A stretch of DNA of 64,000 nt from Cystobasidiopsis lactophilus (Eukaryota > Basidiomycota > Agaricostilbomycetes > Agaricostilbales > Chionosphaeraceae), in assembly GCA_001599975.1 (NCBI GenBank), contig BCIO01000004.1, forward strand, positions 2,267,328 through 2,331,327. Reading direction: 5' to 3'. Positions within the stretch are counted from its first letter, which is position 1, and every line of letters begins with the position of its first letter. The notes beneath the pieces are model-generated. The model had not been told where the DNA came from. It ran no database searches and saw nothing but the letters and a program-made list of their open reading frames with translations. The position numbers and the translations under genes were made by a program. Positions 23,929-36,183 of the stretch are shown in pieces.

Positions 23929-26113
23929 TCAATGGAAATGTGTCGGGCAGCGGGTAAAGATCGAGACCTTGCCCAGCTCCTTCCACCGCAAGCGAATCTC
24001 CCTGACCGTCATCAGAGTGGCGTCATCAGGGTGCTCAGAGGTGACAAAAATGGCTTCGGCGAGCGTTTGGCGAGGTTCGATGAAGCCAGAGAACGCAACT
24101 GTACACAAGCGTTTTTATCAAGCCCAATCGAGCAGGCCGTGCAAGAAAGTACGCACCTTGGCCTCTTGCTTCCACCGTTGTCTCCTTAAACCGAGGTGCC
24201 AAGACGTCTCTGGCGTCAGGCGGGGCATGCCACCAGCGAGAGACCTCCTCAGCTGTACGCCAAATCAGCCATCTGGCTTTGAGAAAGCCAGCGAGGGTGA
24301 GCTTACCTGATACAGTTGGCAGGTACTCAGATGTTCCAGCAACAGAGTCAGCTAAGAAAGCCATCCACGATATCTCGCCCGAGGGAACGTTGACTGCCCA
24401 AATCGAATGAACTTGGTGTTTGCACAAGTTGCCAAACCAAGGCAAGTGCACGCACAATCTCCGGTAATCTTCACCCACTCAACGACACGGCGAGTGTTGG
24501 TGGTAGATCCACGCCGAAGCACCTCTGGCCGTTCACTGCTGGACTCCATCTGCACCTCTTCGAAGCCGACCTCATCCGCATGATATATGCGCGAGGCCAC
24601 GTCTCGCACGTTGATGTATCCAAACTCTTGGCCATGAGCGCCATAATTGCCACACCTGGACCGCGCTGCATGAGCGCTGGACTAAGCGAATCACGCAAAG
24701 AGCCTTCACCATATGCCGGTCAAGAATTCTGGTGCGAAACGTTCGTCTTTGGCTACATATCGAGTCGGAGCAGAAGGTTGCACGGGGAAGTAGGTCTCTG
24801 AGCCCAGCGTGGCCCGATTGCGAATCGCTTGGTTGACAGTCTCTGGCGTCTGCTGGGGGTCCCCGTGAGCGTCTCGGCCGCCCATTTGGAAGTGCAACGG
24901 GATCAAGTTGGGCGCGTGCTCGACTCGAATGGTGGCCTGGTGGAGGGGGCGGCCGGTCGTGCGCGGCTGGGGAGTCTGATAGATGACGCGTGGCCCCGGG
25001 CGTTCGATGGTCTGCACAGGGCCACCAAAGGCTTCGATCTCTTCCTGCGTCGCCGGCGCAACTTCGCCAAACGGCACAGAGTTGGCTGGGCGCATGATGG
25101 GGCACCAGCTGAGGCTTTCGGATTCGAGCAGCACCTGGTCGCCGGCCTTGTTGAGAAGCAGTGGCCCTCGCATCGCGCCAGCGCGGTAGACGGCCATCGA
25201 AGGGAAAGAGTTGTAGTCGCTCCCAAAGATCTCGGTCAGGCGAGCGCCGGAGCGAAAGCGATCGACGGTCAGGCGGGTGGTGGCCTTGGATCGAAAGTTG
25301 ATCTCCATCGAGACCAAAGGCTGCCCACTTGGACCGGAGCCCGTCGCAATAACGTTCACAGGAAGGTAAGGCCCAATGGAGGGCGAGACGGCCAAGATAG
25401 GGCTTGACATTCATGTTAGCACCACGCCCTCGCTCTATAGGATGACCTCACTTGGACTGATATTTGACCTTGACCACATCTACCGACATGCCTCTGTCTG
25501 GGCTTACATGGTTTACGGGTAGTCTGCAGGGGGGCCGCGGTTAGATCAGGGGAGAGGGCAGCGAAGCCAGGCCACTTGCGAAAACGACGTCCCGAATTCG
25601 GAGGCTAGAAAGGCGACTGTTGGCATGACATCGATCACATCTTGTAAAGAGGCAACGTCTGGACTCTCGTTAGGCCTTGCCAATTCCAAGAATTGGCGCT
25701 GGGGACGACGTACTGGTAGCACTAATCTGTTCGGCCAGGATGTGAAAGCCGCAGGCTGGGTCATCGTCTTCCGCTGTCGCGAGGCTGTATGTGAAGCCAC
25801 ATCGAATGAGACGGCCCTGGTACGCAAGCTGGGACGCCCAGAAGCCGAGCAGGTGCTCGTATCTGCCAAAGAAGCCGCTCCAGATACGCCAAGCTGCCCC
25901 TTCGTCGTCCTCGCTGATGGTGTTATCAGGCCAGGGAGAAGCAGTCAGAGCATGCTCGTGCCACAGTCGCTTGCAGCGCTCTGCCCACACCGCATTGGAA
26001 GAAGCTAGAGGGCAGAGCCGCTTGCAAGTTGCCCTCAGGCGGATGACGGAAAGGTGGTCAAGGTGCTCTACTATTTGCAGCTGGAGTTCGCTGGGGATGC
26101 CACAGAGACCCAT
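23929..26113 (-). CDS. F-box protein with an FBXO31-like C-terminal domain
   Basis: Probable substrate receptor of an SCF ubiquitin ligase. The ATG at 26113 gives MGLCGIPSELQLQIVEHLDH, a typical F-box start, followed by LRATCKRL and AVWAERCKRLW; an in-frame ATG at 26185 is an alternative. After the F-box come LLGFWASQLAYQGRLIRCG and, in later exons, LTEIFGSDYNSFPSM, WCPIMRPANSVPFGE, a region read as YGAHGQEFGYINVRDV, KITGD, NVPSGEISWMAF and finally SGFIEPRQTLAEAIFV near the end. The YG-HGxE and TGDxNVPxGxxS motifs are the hallmark of FBXO31-type proteins, where the module binds substrates. The last exon ends with TGA at 23929-23931. At least six introns. The substrate cannot be inferred. Confidence 0.78.
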
Positions 26114-27781
26114 GTTCGAAGTGAAGTGAAGAAGGAGGCCGATTGGGGGTAAGAGGACTACGCGGAACTTGGTGTGGTGTTCCATCGACAAGCCGCCGTG
26201 CCTGCACGGCCCACATGCTTCCGATCGATACAGAATGGCCTCAAGGTGAGCCTCAGATGTAGCGAACATGCACTGCGAACAGCTCTGCAGTGCAAGCAAA
26301 ACCCAATTCACCCTCTGTGGCTTCAATTACACCCTAAAGGGGCTTCGCCATGTCCTCCTCGTTAACCCAGCGCGGGCGCGGCATGCCATCCCGACCCCAT
26401 ATTTGACATCATTGGTAGTCTCAGGCCAGGCTTGCCGTCCAGAAGCCTGCACAAGAACGGCGAAAGAGTGTGACAAACCGATCAGCCCCGTCTCTCGCCC
26501 TTTTGAACGGTATCCGGCACCTTTTTTCAGATGATCGAGGAAGGGCAGCTTTAGAATGACCACGGGTAAGACGTTCGCTTTCCGAGAACGGTGGCGTCGA
26601 GCCTGGTGATGGGTGGCGAAGAATCCGGAGGCGAAGGCGAGAGGCGCCCAAGCGTGACCTCTACCTACTGAGGTTGGAGTACCTCCAGATACATACGCAG
26701 CAGAATGGCGTGCGCAGGATGAAAAACTGAAAGCGAGACTGCAGCTTGATGCGTGTGGCAAAATTGCCATTTCGAGAGAACAAAGCAGTGGGCAACGGCA
26801 GCGGAGCCCGCTGGCCAGTGATACAGCCATTGGGTGCAGAAATAGGGACGCGCTGGAAGCCGTCCAAAGAAGCTTTGGGCGCAGCGAACGCCTCCGCATG
26901 CTGAGCAACGGGAGCAGACCTTTTCAATTATGATTGCGAATTTAGGAGGGGCTGCGTAGCTGCGCCCATTATTTCCAACCGCAATCCAACTGCAGCTTGG
27001 GGTAAGAAAAAGGTTATCGGATGGGCGTAAATTGGCCAATACTGTCTGGGGTGATAGCAAGGCGTGCAGAGAAAGAAACTGTCGGACGGAATGAAGGCCG
27101 TTGAGGCGGTCCTCTCCACGCCCAGCAAACCTGAGCTGGCGCCTATCTTGGGCATCTGGGACTATCTCTCACCACTGACCAAATCTCGCCGAGCCCACCA
27201 ATCGTGAGACGGCGATGCCACGCTGTTCATCAAGATCGAATTTGGTGCTTTTGGCATCTCTCTCGTCCTGACGGCATGCTCCAAGTCGTCCCATCCTCGG
27301 CGCGTCCAGACGAGGTTGGCGCGCCAATAGCGGCAAAGCTGGGGGGCATTCTGCGCGACTTCCTTCGCGCTCTTGGGCTTGAACGCTGGTGGATCTTCTT
27401 CTGTTGCAACGGGGAAAGCTTGTTGCGCCCACCAGTTTGGCAAAGCTGGGCAGCAAAGCTTTCAAGGTACATCCAGTCTCGCGTGGCCGCCGAAGAAAAG
27501 ACTAAAATCCTCAACGGAAATGGTTCATTTGATCGTTTGCTCGTGACCCGCTCTTTTGAGCGCGCGCTGAGCATTCCTTTGGCTTGGTGCCTCTCCTCCA
27601 TCCTGCCCTTCGCCAGTGCTTCTGTGGTCGCCCGCTGGTCGTGTTTCTACTTCTGTACACTGCCTTGCCACGAATAAAATCACAAAATGGTTCGACACGG
27701 CTCCGTCTCTTCTGCAGGTCGGTCTCCCTATTAAAGTCGCGTTCCGCATTGGCGATGCTCATTCAAGATTCCTGTGCATTA
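26114..27781. other. Unresolved stretch, possibly holding a small minus-strand gene
   Basis: About 1.7 kb without a gene I can name. On the minus strand several segments look protein-like: PVATEEDPPAFKPKSAKEVA continuing into CRYWRANLVWTRRGWDDLEH (about 27250-27430), YWPIYAHPITFFLPQAAVG (about 26985-27045) and a Cys-rich segment with CSRCSACGG (about 26890-26935). They are separated by plausible short introns, as in neighbouring genes. I could not connect them into one consistent model, nor match them to a family. A single small intron-rich gene between about 26660 and 27500 is possible. Confidence 0.3.
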
Positions 27782-28971
27782 ATGTCCGCAGGCTCGCTCA
27801 CTTACAGCGATGCTGCTTCCTCTGACGACTCGAGCGTCATCAAGACGCCGCCTTTGACGCCGCTGTCCATTCCCTACGACGCCGACTTCGGCGCCTCGCC
27901 AGCCTCTTCGTGCTCGACGGGAGACTTGCGCTCGCCTTCGACAGGTTCGGAGGAGGATGCGGTGCACGTCAGGGCTATCAACAGCCTCGATCTTTCGTCC
28001 GACCCCTTTGCTGCCGCGCCGCTCGCCAAGGAGTCGCCGCGCTGGGAGTTCGACCTCACCGCCGACCCCTTCTCGTCTCCCACTAAGGCCGTCAAGGCTG
28101 CTTCCATCTCCAAATGGGGTACGTTGATGCTTCCATCCTGGCTAGAAGCCTTCTGGTGTGATGCATTGGGCTCAAACACTCTGCGTCATCAGCTTCCGAG
28201 TTGGCCCAAGAGCCCATCACGCCACTCACCGAGTCTCCACCCGCGAAAGGCGCAGCCAAGAGCAAATCACGACCCAGGCCCGCGCTTAAGATGTGAGCTT
28301 TCGCGTTGTGGCTTTATTGGAAGTCGAGCTGAAAGTTGCCCCACTTGCGCAGGGACCTCTCCAACATTCCCAGCTTTATGACGACCAGCGGCACACCTCA
28401 GCCAAACGCGCCCTTAATAGGCTGCCTCCCCTCTCCTTCACCCACCGTCCTCAACTTTACAAACAGCACGCCTCGACCAGGCCTCAACTCGCGCTTCTCC
28501 GACGAATCCTCCTCCAGCTCGTCTGAATCTGCTGACTCGCCCGCTTCTGCGCTGGGCGTCCCTGCCAAATCCCACTTGCCTCTCTTGTCGCCCAACAGCC
28601 AACAGCCTATGACCCCGCGAACAATGGATGCCTTCTCTTGCGTGAGTCGCAGATTGCCCGCCACCAAGTCTTTACTGACCAATTTCTTTGGTCTACAGTT
28701 TGGCATCACAGGCGCCTCGGCAAGCTCGAGTTTGATGTCGCGCGGGCGGTCGAAGGACAAGCTCGCCGCTTCGCCCACCATCTCCTCCCGGCTAGCCGCT
28801 CTGCCAAGGTCGCCGCTTTCAATGCCACCCTCCACTTACGCCCACATCGATACCTCCCTCGGCTCATGCGGCACCGAAATGGAGAAGACCGACTCCAATG
28901 TAACAATGAAGTCATCCCGGCTCAACACCTCTACGGTCAACCCTTACTTCGACTTTGTGCCGGCACAATAG
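27782..28971 (+). CDS. Ser/Pro-rich protein of unknown function
   Basis: No recognised family. The ATG at 27782 gives MSAGSLTYSDAASSDDSS; an in-frame ATG at 27755 is an alternative. The protein is low in hydrophobics, rich in Ser, Pro, Thr and Ala, and probably disordered. SP/TP sites recur (IKTPPLTPLS, GDLRSPSTGSEED, SLSPSPTVL-like, QQPMTPRTMDAFS, LAALPRSPLSMPPS), so it may be a proline-directed kinase or TOR pathway target; this is inference only. I see three or four introns (about 28119-28190, 28287-28370, 28640-28699). The last exon ends with PYFDFVPAQ and TAG at 28969-28971. No transmembrane segment or signal peptide is visible. The next gene is convergent. Confidence 0.6.
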
Positions 28972-29749
28972 CCCACGCCCCCTTTACGACCAATTCTTCT
29001 TCTCCTTTGTCGATAATCTCGCATCTCTGTGCCACCACTCCAGCAACAGCAAAGCAAGAATCCCCTCAGTTTCCCGCTTCTCCCTTCCAGCGCAATCCTC
29101 GTTTCTCGTCCAAATCGTTCAATCATCGTCGTTCCTTTCAACTGAATCTGTCTCCTCGATATCTCCGAAGCCAATTGTTTCCCCCATGTCGCATAGCTTT
29201 CCCTTGTCAATCTCCCTTTCACTTTTCACCAAGCCTTCAAGGGTTCACTTTTTTGGGCGAAGTCACACTGGTTGTACCACACCCCTCCATTTTAATTCTC
29301 GTTAGAAGCACGGCCACAACTTAGCATATACCTCATGGGGCTCTTTTCTCGTGTTTGCAATTTCTCGTTGGAATCCTCGAAACGGTAACACTTTTGAGAA
29401 TATGAGTGGCTCGATTGAAGGTCTATCAACAGTTGCAAAGGAGGAAACGATGATTGATAAACCCCAAACGAGATGCGGAAAAGACGAGAGTCCACTGCCC
29501 TACTGAAAAGCCCCAAATGTGTTTGATGTTTTTTGTACAAGCCCACACAATGCGTCTTCACGTATCGAGAGAACTCCTTGACCAGAAAGAGCGCCGCCAC
29601 GAAGAGAAGAGACCGAAAGGCGATGTTACACGAGGTGAATTTTGGTGAGGTGGCGGAAGGGTGCGTTGATATTAGTGTGGCGGAGAGTGATGTATGAGAG
29701 TATGATGGGTCGTCAACGAGAATGGCCATTACGATTGCGAAGCTGGTGT
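28972..29749. other. Convergent intergenic region with CT-rich tract
   Basis: About 780 bases. The part at 28975-29240 is strongly pyrimidine-rich on the plus strand, probably the 3' UTR of the Ser/Pro-rich gene. No gene recognised. Confidence 0.45.
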
Positions 29750-31904
29750 TCACCGCTTGTGGGAGGAGAAAGAGTGAGAGGAGGAAGCGGAGAGCGTCGG
29801 GTCCGACAGCTCGGACAGAAGCTGATCCACCTTGTCCTCTGTCGTGTCGTTCGGCTCGTAGCCAGGCGGTAGCGGGGAGGACGACCTGGCGCTGCCGAAC
29901 GACGACTGTCTTGCCAGCTGTTGGCTTGCGCTGACCAAAGTCGGGGTGGCGGATCCCTCTTTTGAGTCGGCGGCCTGGAAAAAGTTCGACGTAGACGAGG
30001 TCGAGGACTCCTCTGACGCGTTGTTTCCTCTCCGGTGCTGCCCGCCCCCACTTGAGGTCGAGCCCGAGCCGAAGATGTTTTGGGTCCAAGTGGACCAGGT
30101 GTTGTTATAAGAAGGCGGCAACCCCACTGGCCGGCTAGCGTTTGGCCTTAGTGGCTTTGGCCGCCGGATCGGGCTGCTGTAGCCAGGGGCAGCAGCCTCG
30201 AGGTCGTCTTCGGAAGACGCATACTCAGTGTTGGGCGCGCTCGGCCGCCCTCCTGCGCCCCTCGACCTCGAGGCAGCGCGAATGGTGTGGAGGGAGTGCA
30301 AGGACCGGTTGTCTGAGTCTAGGGCTGGCGAGTCGGCGCGCGAGTGCGCGGTGGAATAGGGAGCTATCGGCTGGTATTTGTTGCTGGTGTGGTCCCACGC
30401 GAACCAAGGCAGGTAGGACATCCAGCTTGGTGCGCCCCCAGCCGCTGCACTGGTGCCATTAGGAGGAGTGGAAGGGCGGAAAGGTGCGCCGTCGCCGGTG
30501 CTGTAGAACGGAATCCAGTAGAGGCCGCCGCGGTTTGGTGCTGCGCCATTGTGGGATGGCCGCCTGGAACCAAACGGGGAGGGCGAGTTGGGGCGCGAGC
30601 CGATGGGCGTGGAGATGCCAGAGCGAGGATCGAAGGCAGGAAACTCGCTTGAGGGCGGCACGTTGAAAGGCAGCGAGATGGGGCCCGTAACCGACTTGGC
30701 TGGGCTCAAACGGCGAACCCAGACCATGCGCAGGCTGCCGATGACCAACACAATGGCGCCAGCATACATGAGGCCCATGCCAAACTTGCCCAGCTGTTGT
30801 TAAGCAGCAAAGGTCAGGATACTAAATTTAGTTTCATGGGCGGGAGCAAAACGCACGAAGGTGATGAAGCCCGCATCGCCGGCGTGCCAGCTGGAGCCAT
30901 AGTAGTGCAAGAAGAAGGAGTCCTCCGACTCTTCAGGCTTGGCGTTTTTGCCGTAGAGCGCCTTGGGCAGGACGCGGACGCCGCCGTGCTCGCCGTCCGC
31001 CGTCGACGGCCAAAGCCCGTACTGGGCCGACAGGAACATGGGGCCGGTGGAGAACATGACAGTGGGGTAGTGCGTGCCATACTGATGGTTGAAGGTGACC
31101 AGGTTGTGGATGACGAGGTCCATGAACGGGTGCTTGGGGGCCGAAAACATGAGGTCGTTTGAGATGCCCACAGGGATCGTCCGGGGCAGGATGACCTCGA
31201 AGTTGAGCAGCGGCAACAAGGGCCGCTGGCAGCCAATGTCCAAGTCCATGTAGACGCCGCCATAGTGATGCAGGATGAAATACCGCTGGAGGGTCCGGGG
31301 CAAATGAGCCTTCTACTCTTTGTGGACTTTAGTGCCGCGCCACGCGCCCAGCCTTGGTCTTCACGACGGAAGAGGCGAATCAAGGCCGAGGCATGGCATA
31401 CGGAGGCACTCACCATAGCGTCGGCGCGCTGGATGGGATAGGGGTAGTTGTCGTAGATGTCCAAAAACCACGGGTACTCGGCCGCGATAAACGTCCTGGC
31501 ATCCGCGTCGGTCCAGAACCGATACTCGCTGCAATCGCAGGTCAAATCAGCATCCCGCGTCGGCATGCAGAGAGGGCAAGCAGGACGGTGACGAACAACT
31601 CTGGGTTCATGGCGATGCACCTATCGCGGACGGGCACCCACTGCTCGGGCAGCGTGGCATCCTTCCATGTTTGATGGACAATCCTGGGCACCTTCTCGAC
31701 GGCCACTGCCGGGTCGGACAGGTTCAAGGGCGAGCCAAAGGGCAAAGTGGGCGTGTGCACCCAATAGTCGGCTTCGGCCACCGAAATGACATCCTTCTCG
31801 TCGACGCCAAAGTAGACCTGGACGGTGGAGAGGACGATGACGGTGCCGACGAGGAAGAGGCCGAGCAAGGTGAGGAAGATGAACACGAACTTGCGCCCGT
31901 TCAT
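29750..31904 (-). CDS. SUR1: GT32 mannosyltransferase, SUR1/CSH1-like MIPC synthase catalytic subunit
   Basis: Golgi type II membrane enzyme that adds mannose from GDP-mannose to inositol phosphorylceramide in sphingolipid synthesis. The start at 31904 gives MNGRKF followed by a membrane helix (VFIFLTLLGLFLVGTVIVL). The GT32 core then reads IVHQTWKDATLPEQW, EYRFWTDADARTFI, YPYPIQRADAMRY, HHYGGVYMDLDIGC with the catalytic DxD, ISNDLMFSAPKHPF, GPMFLS and SEDSFFLHYYGSSWHAGD. A second hydrophobic helix (MYAGAIVLVIGSLRMVW) follows, as in Sur1/Csh1. Past it lies a Ser/Pro/Gly-rich tail of about 300 residues, much longer than in budding yeast, ending at 29750. Three introns (about 30793-30855, 31290-31410, 31535-31600). 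A generic Och1-like alpha-1,6-mannosyltransferase is less likely because of the second membrane helix. Confidence 0.88.
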
Positions 31905-32440
31905 CGCAAAGGGCGGGATTCTCGCCGCTTCTTTTGAAGCGCCTGTTGCTGCCTACTGCCTGCCTGCCTGCGCTGCTCCCCTGTTGCTGTTGATGCCTGC
32001 GTGGTCGAAATCCCAAAGTCCCAAGAAGGTCGCTCGGGTTCAGGAAAATTGCCCGCGTTTAGAGGCGCTGCCCAGAATGTTTTGATTCTGCCCTTGTGCT
32101 GCCTGTGGTTTTCGCTGATTTCACATGCAACACTTTTCGAGATCAAAGCTGTGCTGCCGTTGGAGCCACAAGACCCCAAGGATTATGTACATCTAATATA
32201 TTCCCACAAAGCAGAGCCCGCGCAGGATTTTCAAGGAGTGACGTCCCTTGGCCTTTTCTTGCCCCTTGCTCGCAAGACTTGCCAAATCGGGACGCCCCAT
32301 GGGCGTCACAAATTTGGGGGTTGCTCGGCGCTTGCTGCAATTGACAAGTCTCACCACACGTGAAATGCGTGCGCCCCAAGCTTAGTCTGGGAAATTCGAG
32401 GGTTGGCTTGGTGGCGGCGTGGTCGACCAGAGTGCCTGCT
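31905..32440. other. Upstream region of the GT32 gene and 3' side of the first MFS gene
   Basis: 536 bases between two minus-strand genes. Includes a short CTGCCTG repeat near 31955-31970. No gene recognised. Confidence 0.45.
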
Positions 32441-34978
32441 TCAAGGGTCGGAGATGGTGTACTTGGATTGCTTTCTGAAACGATGGCCATAGATGAAGAG
32501 CACGATGGGCACGGGGGCTGGATTAATTGTAGTCTTTAGGGACATCAAGGGGAAGCAGAGAGGCAAGCTGCTCACCCAGAGCAGTCATTAAGCAGGCCAC
32601 CAGCAGCGAGGCGAACTGAGGCTTCAACTTGTCGTACATCTGATTCGTGAACATGGGAAAGGCGGCGGCGAAGGCACTGTGGTCCGAAGTCAGATGAGGG
32701 GCGAGCCTGGTGGCAAAAGCGAGCAACTTGCCACCGAGTGAACGTGCTGGCTGCCAAGGAGCTTGCCGCCTATGAGGACCATCATCAGATAAAACCACTA
32801 CTTGAGAGGGTCTCTGGAATACTGACTACCGGCTGTGGGCAGCAACCAAGACGAGTTCAGGTCACGGCCTCTCAAAGCATGGCAAAACAAGGAAACCTAC
32901 TCTAAAGGCGTCTACCAAAAAGGTGAATGTGGCAGAAAATATCCATAGTAAAGCAATGCCGAACTGTTAGTGCGGACAACCGGTGAGCTTCAATCTGGCC
33001 AGTGTTCCAAGACCACTCACGGGAACAGTTGCAATCTGCCCACGAGTCACGTCAGTGCAGATGATACTACATGCCACTGAAACATACGATAGGAGCAATC
33101 CAATGAACGTTCGGGTAAGTGGTGAAGGCGAAAATGAACATTGACAAGGGAGCCAAGATGCTGTGAATCCAGACGAGTCAACGCTGACGATAAATGGAGG
33201 GCTTGCAAGCCTCACCCTCCTACTATTCCTCTTTTAAGATCTATAGTCAAGACGTGAGGATTCAAACTCCAACGAAAGCTCGGCCAGGCACCTACGCTCT
33301 TCCGGTGGCGGCCGCTTCCCCAATGCCGCTGCCTTCCGCAGATACGCTTTCGTCCACCAATCTAGACAGTCCAGTTGAGTCAAGTCTGGAAGGTCGGTTG
33401 ACTCAGCAAAACAACGCACACTGTCCAATTGCTCCCAACGTGTTGCCAATGCCAATGCCCAAAAAGCTCAAACCCAGCAAGCTCTCCTTCCATCCCTTTT
33501 CGCCAATAAAAACAATTGGGAAAGCAGAGAAGAACATGTATCTGTGCCACCCCCTGTCAGCATTGTGGCCACGAAAGGCCGTCACCCTTGTGCGTACAGA
33601 ACTCCCAGCACGACGGAGGTCCACAGACTGCGCCCCGGGCCGTTCTTAGCCGCCTCATACCATTGATTGAAAATAGCACACACCATAAGAATAGGCACAT
33701 CGGTTCTAAAGCCAAAATCTCAAACGGCTGTTGAAGACGGACGTCAGTGTGATCAAAAGGATGATCGGATTTGATAACGACCTGAAAAGAATTGTAAATC
33801 GTGTGCGCAGGGTGATAAAGAGAGAGAAAAGGACCTTATAAAAGCTGAATAGGAGCACTTGAGGGACACTCCGAGTGTCTTGGTCTAGAAGGGACTGATA
33901 GCGGTCATCGCCTGTCTCTTTGCGCAACTTTTTGGCTCTCGCTTGCAGGAGTTTGGGCGCGAATGTCCTGTCAAGCACAATGTCAGGGTCTCTCGAAGGG
34001 AGTTGGCAGGGAGAGCATCATACTCGGGCACAAAGATGGTGACCAGCGCGAGCAAGACGCCAGTCCTGAACAAATCGTTGGACTCCGAGCCCGCACTTCG
34101 AGTCCGGAACTTACCAGATTATCTGAGTCCACCATACCCACCGCCACCCGGCTCCAGCCACAATAAAGCCAGCCAAGATAGGTCCACTGCTTTGCCACTT
34201 AAGCCTTTGCCACCAAGATCTGAGGGAAATGCTGACACTGCTGGGCCACAGGTTGGAGCCCATGTGTTGACATTCATCTGTTACAAAACTCAGCAACAGA
34301 GACAGACGGTGCGTTAATGGTCGCCGTACGGGATTCGACACGTGCGAGGGGTGGAACATGTCTGTCACGGATCCGCCGGAGACGGAAAGAAAGGCGGAGC
34401 CAGCAAGTCCACTAAAGTCGAAACGCATTAGGATTGCGAGAAAGCAGTCGGGCGCTTGTAACCCACCTGAGGAATCGAGCAACGAGCAAGGTCTGGATGT
34501 TCTTTGCCAGAGCGACGGGCAGGTTGAAAAGAAGAAAGATGGCAAACGAAACGATGTACACAGGCCGTCTCCCAAACTGCTTGCTTAATGAGTCGGCGAT
34601 ACTGGGGCCCGGATCGGCGCACTCACCCATTCTGAAAGGGGACCTCTGTTCGTTCGGCTTTAGGAATCCAGTCCGAGAGTGCGTCGAAGGCCAGAGCACT
34701 CACAGCAGCAGAGGAGAGAGACCAATCCCACAGACATAGAGGGCCATGCCCAGGGTGGCAACTTCCAAGCTGACATGAAGATCGCGGACTATGGCCTCTT
34801 CGCATCCTGCAATCATTGACGAGCAGCACTGAGTCGCGAAAGCGCAGGAAGCCAGAATAGTGACGATCATCCATTTGCGCCAGGTCGGTAGGTTGAGAGG
34901 GTTGGCAGGGTCATCATCGTCGAATTTGAGCAGAAGAAACGCCTCAGCCGCCGTCTTTTCGCTGCCTTCATCGCTCAT
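32441..34978 (-). CDS. MFS transporter, DHA1 drug:H+ antiporter type (copy 1)
   Basis: Plasma-membrane facilitator with 12 expected membrane helices, of the polyamine/multidrug DHA1 group. The ATG at 34978 gives MSDEGSEKT; the first conserved element DDPANPLNLPTWRKW is the usual entry to helix 1 in these fungal transporters. Then EEAIVRDLHVSLEVATLGMA (helix 2), motif A in FGRRPVYIVSFAI, GLAGSAFLSVSGGSVTDMF (motif C region), GPILAGFIVAGAGWRW, and the central cytosolic loop APKLLQARAKKLRKETGDDR. The C-terminus reads VLFIYGHRFRKQSKYTISD with TGA at 32441-32443. Ten or so introns interrupt it. It is paralogous to the gene at 36341-38680 (same loop and motifs) but clearly diverged. I cannot tell the substrate. 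Several junctions between 32800 and 34250 are approximate. Confidence 0.8.
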
Positions 34979-35326
34979 CTTCGAGCTCGGTGTTCACTTC
35001 GCGCGTTCAGCACACCATTCTGGCGGTCGAGAATAGAACGTGTAAACGCAGGGAAAAACAGAATGGCCTTCCGACGAGCTGGCTGAACTCGAAGGCGGGG
35101 CGCATATCGAGACACGGCACGCCCAAGATCACATTCGGCATCTCGAACTAGCACCGCTAACACGCCTTTGAAGAACTTTTCGGTGCTCAAGATGGGCCGG
35201 CTGTCGTGGGTCTCAGCAGAGCACTTTCATTTTCAAAGGCCCGCCGCGGCGAAGCGGTGGCAAATTTCACGTGCGAGTCTGCGGGCGACCATCAGCTGGC
35301 AATCAGAGATAAATGTGCTGAACGGG
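34979..35326. other. Upstream region of MFS copy 1
   Basis: 348 bases of unique sequence between the MFS copy 1 start codon and the inverted-repeat arm beginning at 35327. No gene recognised; promoter role inferred from position. Confidence 0.45.
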
Positions 35327-35648
35327 CGAAGAGGCGGGCGACGACGAGGAGATCGACATCGAGGCGACCAAGAGGCGGTACGGGGAAGGCATTGCGCAGG
35401 TGCTGCAGCAACAGGCTCAGCAGTCGGCGGCGGCAGGCAAGACGGCCACCGAACCGACTGGCCATTACAAGGGATGGGGCGGCGCAGACCGCAAGATGGC
35501 CGAGGCGGTGCTGTACGACGGACGGGCTGGCTCAAGAGATCGCGGCGGGCGAGGGCGGAAGCAAGGCTTCGAGCTCTCGCTGGACGGCGCCACCCTGCTC
35601 GGCCGGCGGAAAGTCCACCCTCTGGCCCAGTCCATGTCGCCAGCGTAG
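35327..35648 (+). pseudogene. Copied 3' end of the RCK2-type kinase gene
   Basis: The plus strand encodes the kinase C-terminal tail in frame (for example [43 protein letters not shown] at 35646-35648), identical to the genuine gene at 39285-39606. There is no start codon, no kinase domain and no promoter of the parent gene, so this is a gene fragment produced by duplication, not a working kinase. The near-perfect identity means the copy is very recent or kept alike by gene conversion. Confidence 0.9.
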
Positions 35649-36183
35649 TCTTTGGCACGCCACGCCACACACCACTCGCAATTGAACGGCCCTTTGACGA
35701 CACCCACAGCACACTCACCCTCCACTTCGTTCACCCACTCAATACACCTTTTCTTTTGTCTTCAGCCTTTCTTACGACCTTTCTGGGACGCTCAAAACGG
35801 CGCCACCCAGCTTGCAAGCATGTTGTAACCGCCACCGCCAAAGAATCGTTTCGCCCCGGCCCACACTCAGTTTTCTGTCCGCATCGCCTTTAATCCTTTC
35901 ATCCGCCAGCAATCGCGCCCTCGATCCGCTGGCGTCTGTCCCGTTTATATTTGTCGCCTTTTCCTTGCCTCAAAAGTCGAAGCTTCCTTCGTCCGACCCG
36001 TGTTCGCCGCATCGACAGAAGACCCCCCTGCCCCCGCTCCAAGCCTTGTATCCCTAGAAAAACCTGCACACAGCGCGCGTTCTTGCATTCCAGCATAGAA
36101 TACCTGCGGACTCATGATGCAGCCTTACACTCTCCATCGGCGAAATAAGTCGGCGATCGGCTTGATGACTCTTTCGTCGTCTA
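35327..36183 (+). repeat. Inverted-repeat arm A (857 bp)
   Basis: This segment is the reverse complement of 38750-39606. Positions pair as p and 74933 minus p over the whole length without any net insertion or deletion. The one difference I noticed is T at 36089 against C in the other arm. The plus strand of this arm holds an out-of-place copy of the last 107 codons plus the 3' flank of the RCK2-type kinase gene. The arm ends at 36183, where the two sequences diverge after CGTCGTCTA. Confidence 0.95.

Noticed and set aside
28975-29240. Pyrimidine-rich tract as a possible replication origin or structural element
   Set aside because: Composition alone; such tracts are common in fungal UTRs and no motif supports another role.
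35168-35893. 241-codon open frame on the plus strand reading across the arm A boundary
   Set aside because: It joins unrelated upstream DNA to an out-of-frame reading of the copied kinase tail; Arg/Gly/Ala-rich composition is that of a GC-rich shadow frame.
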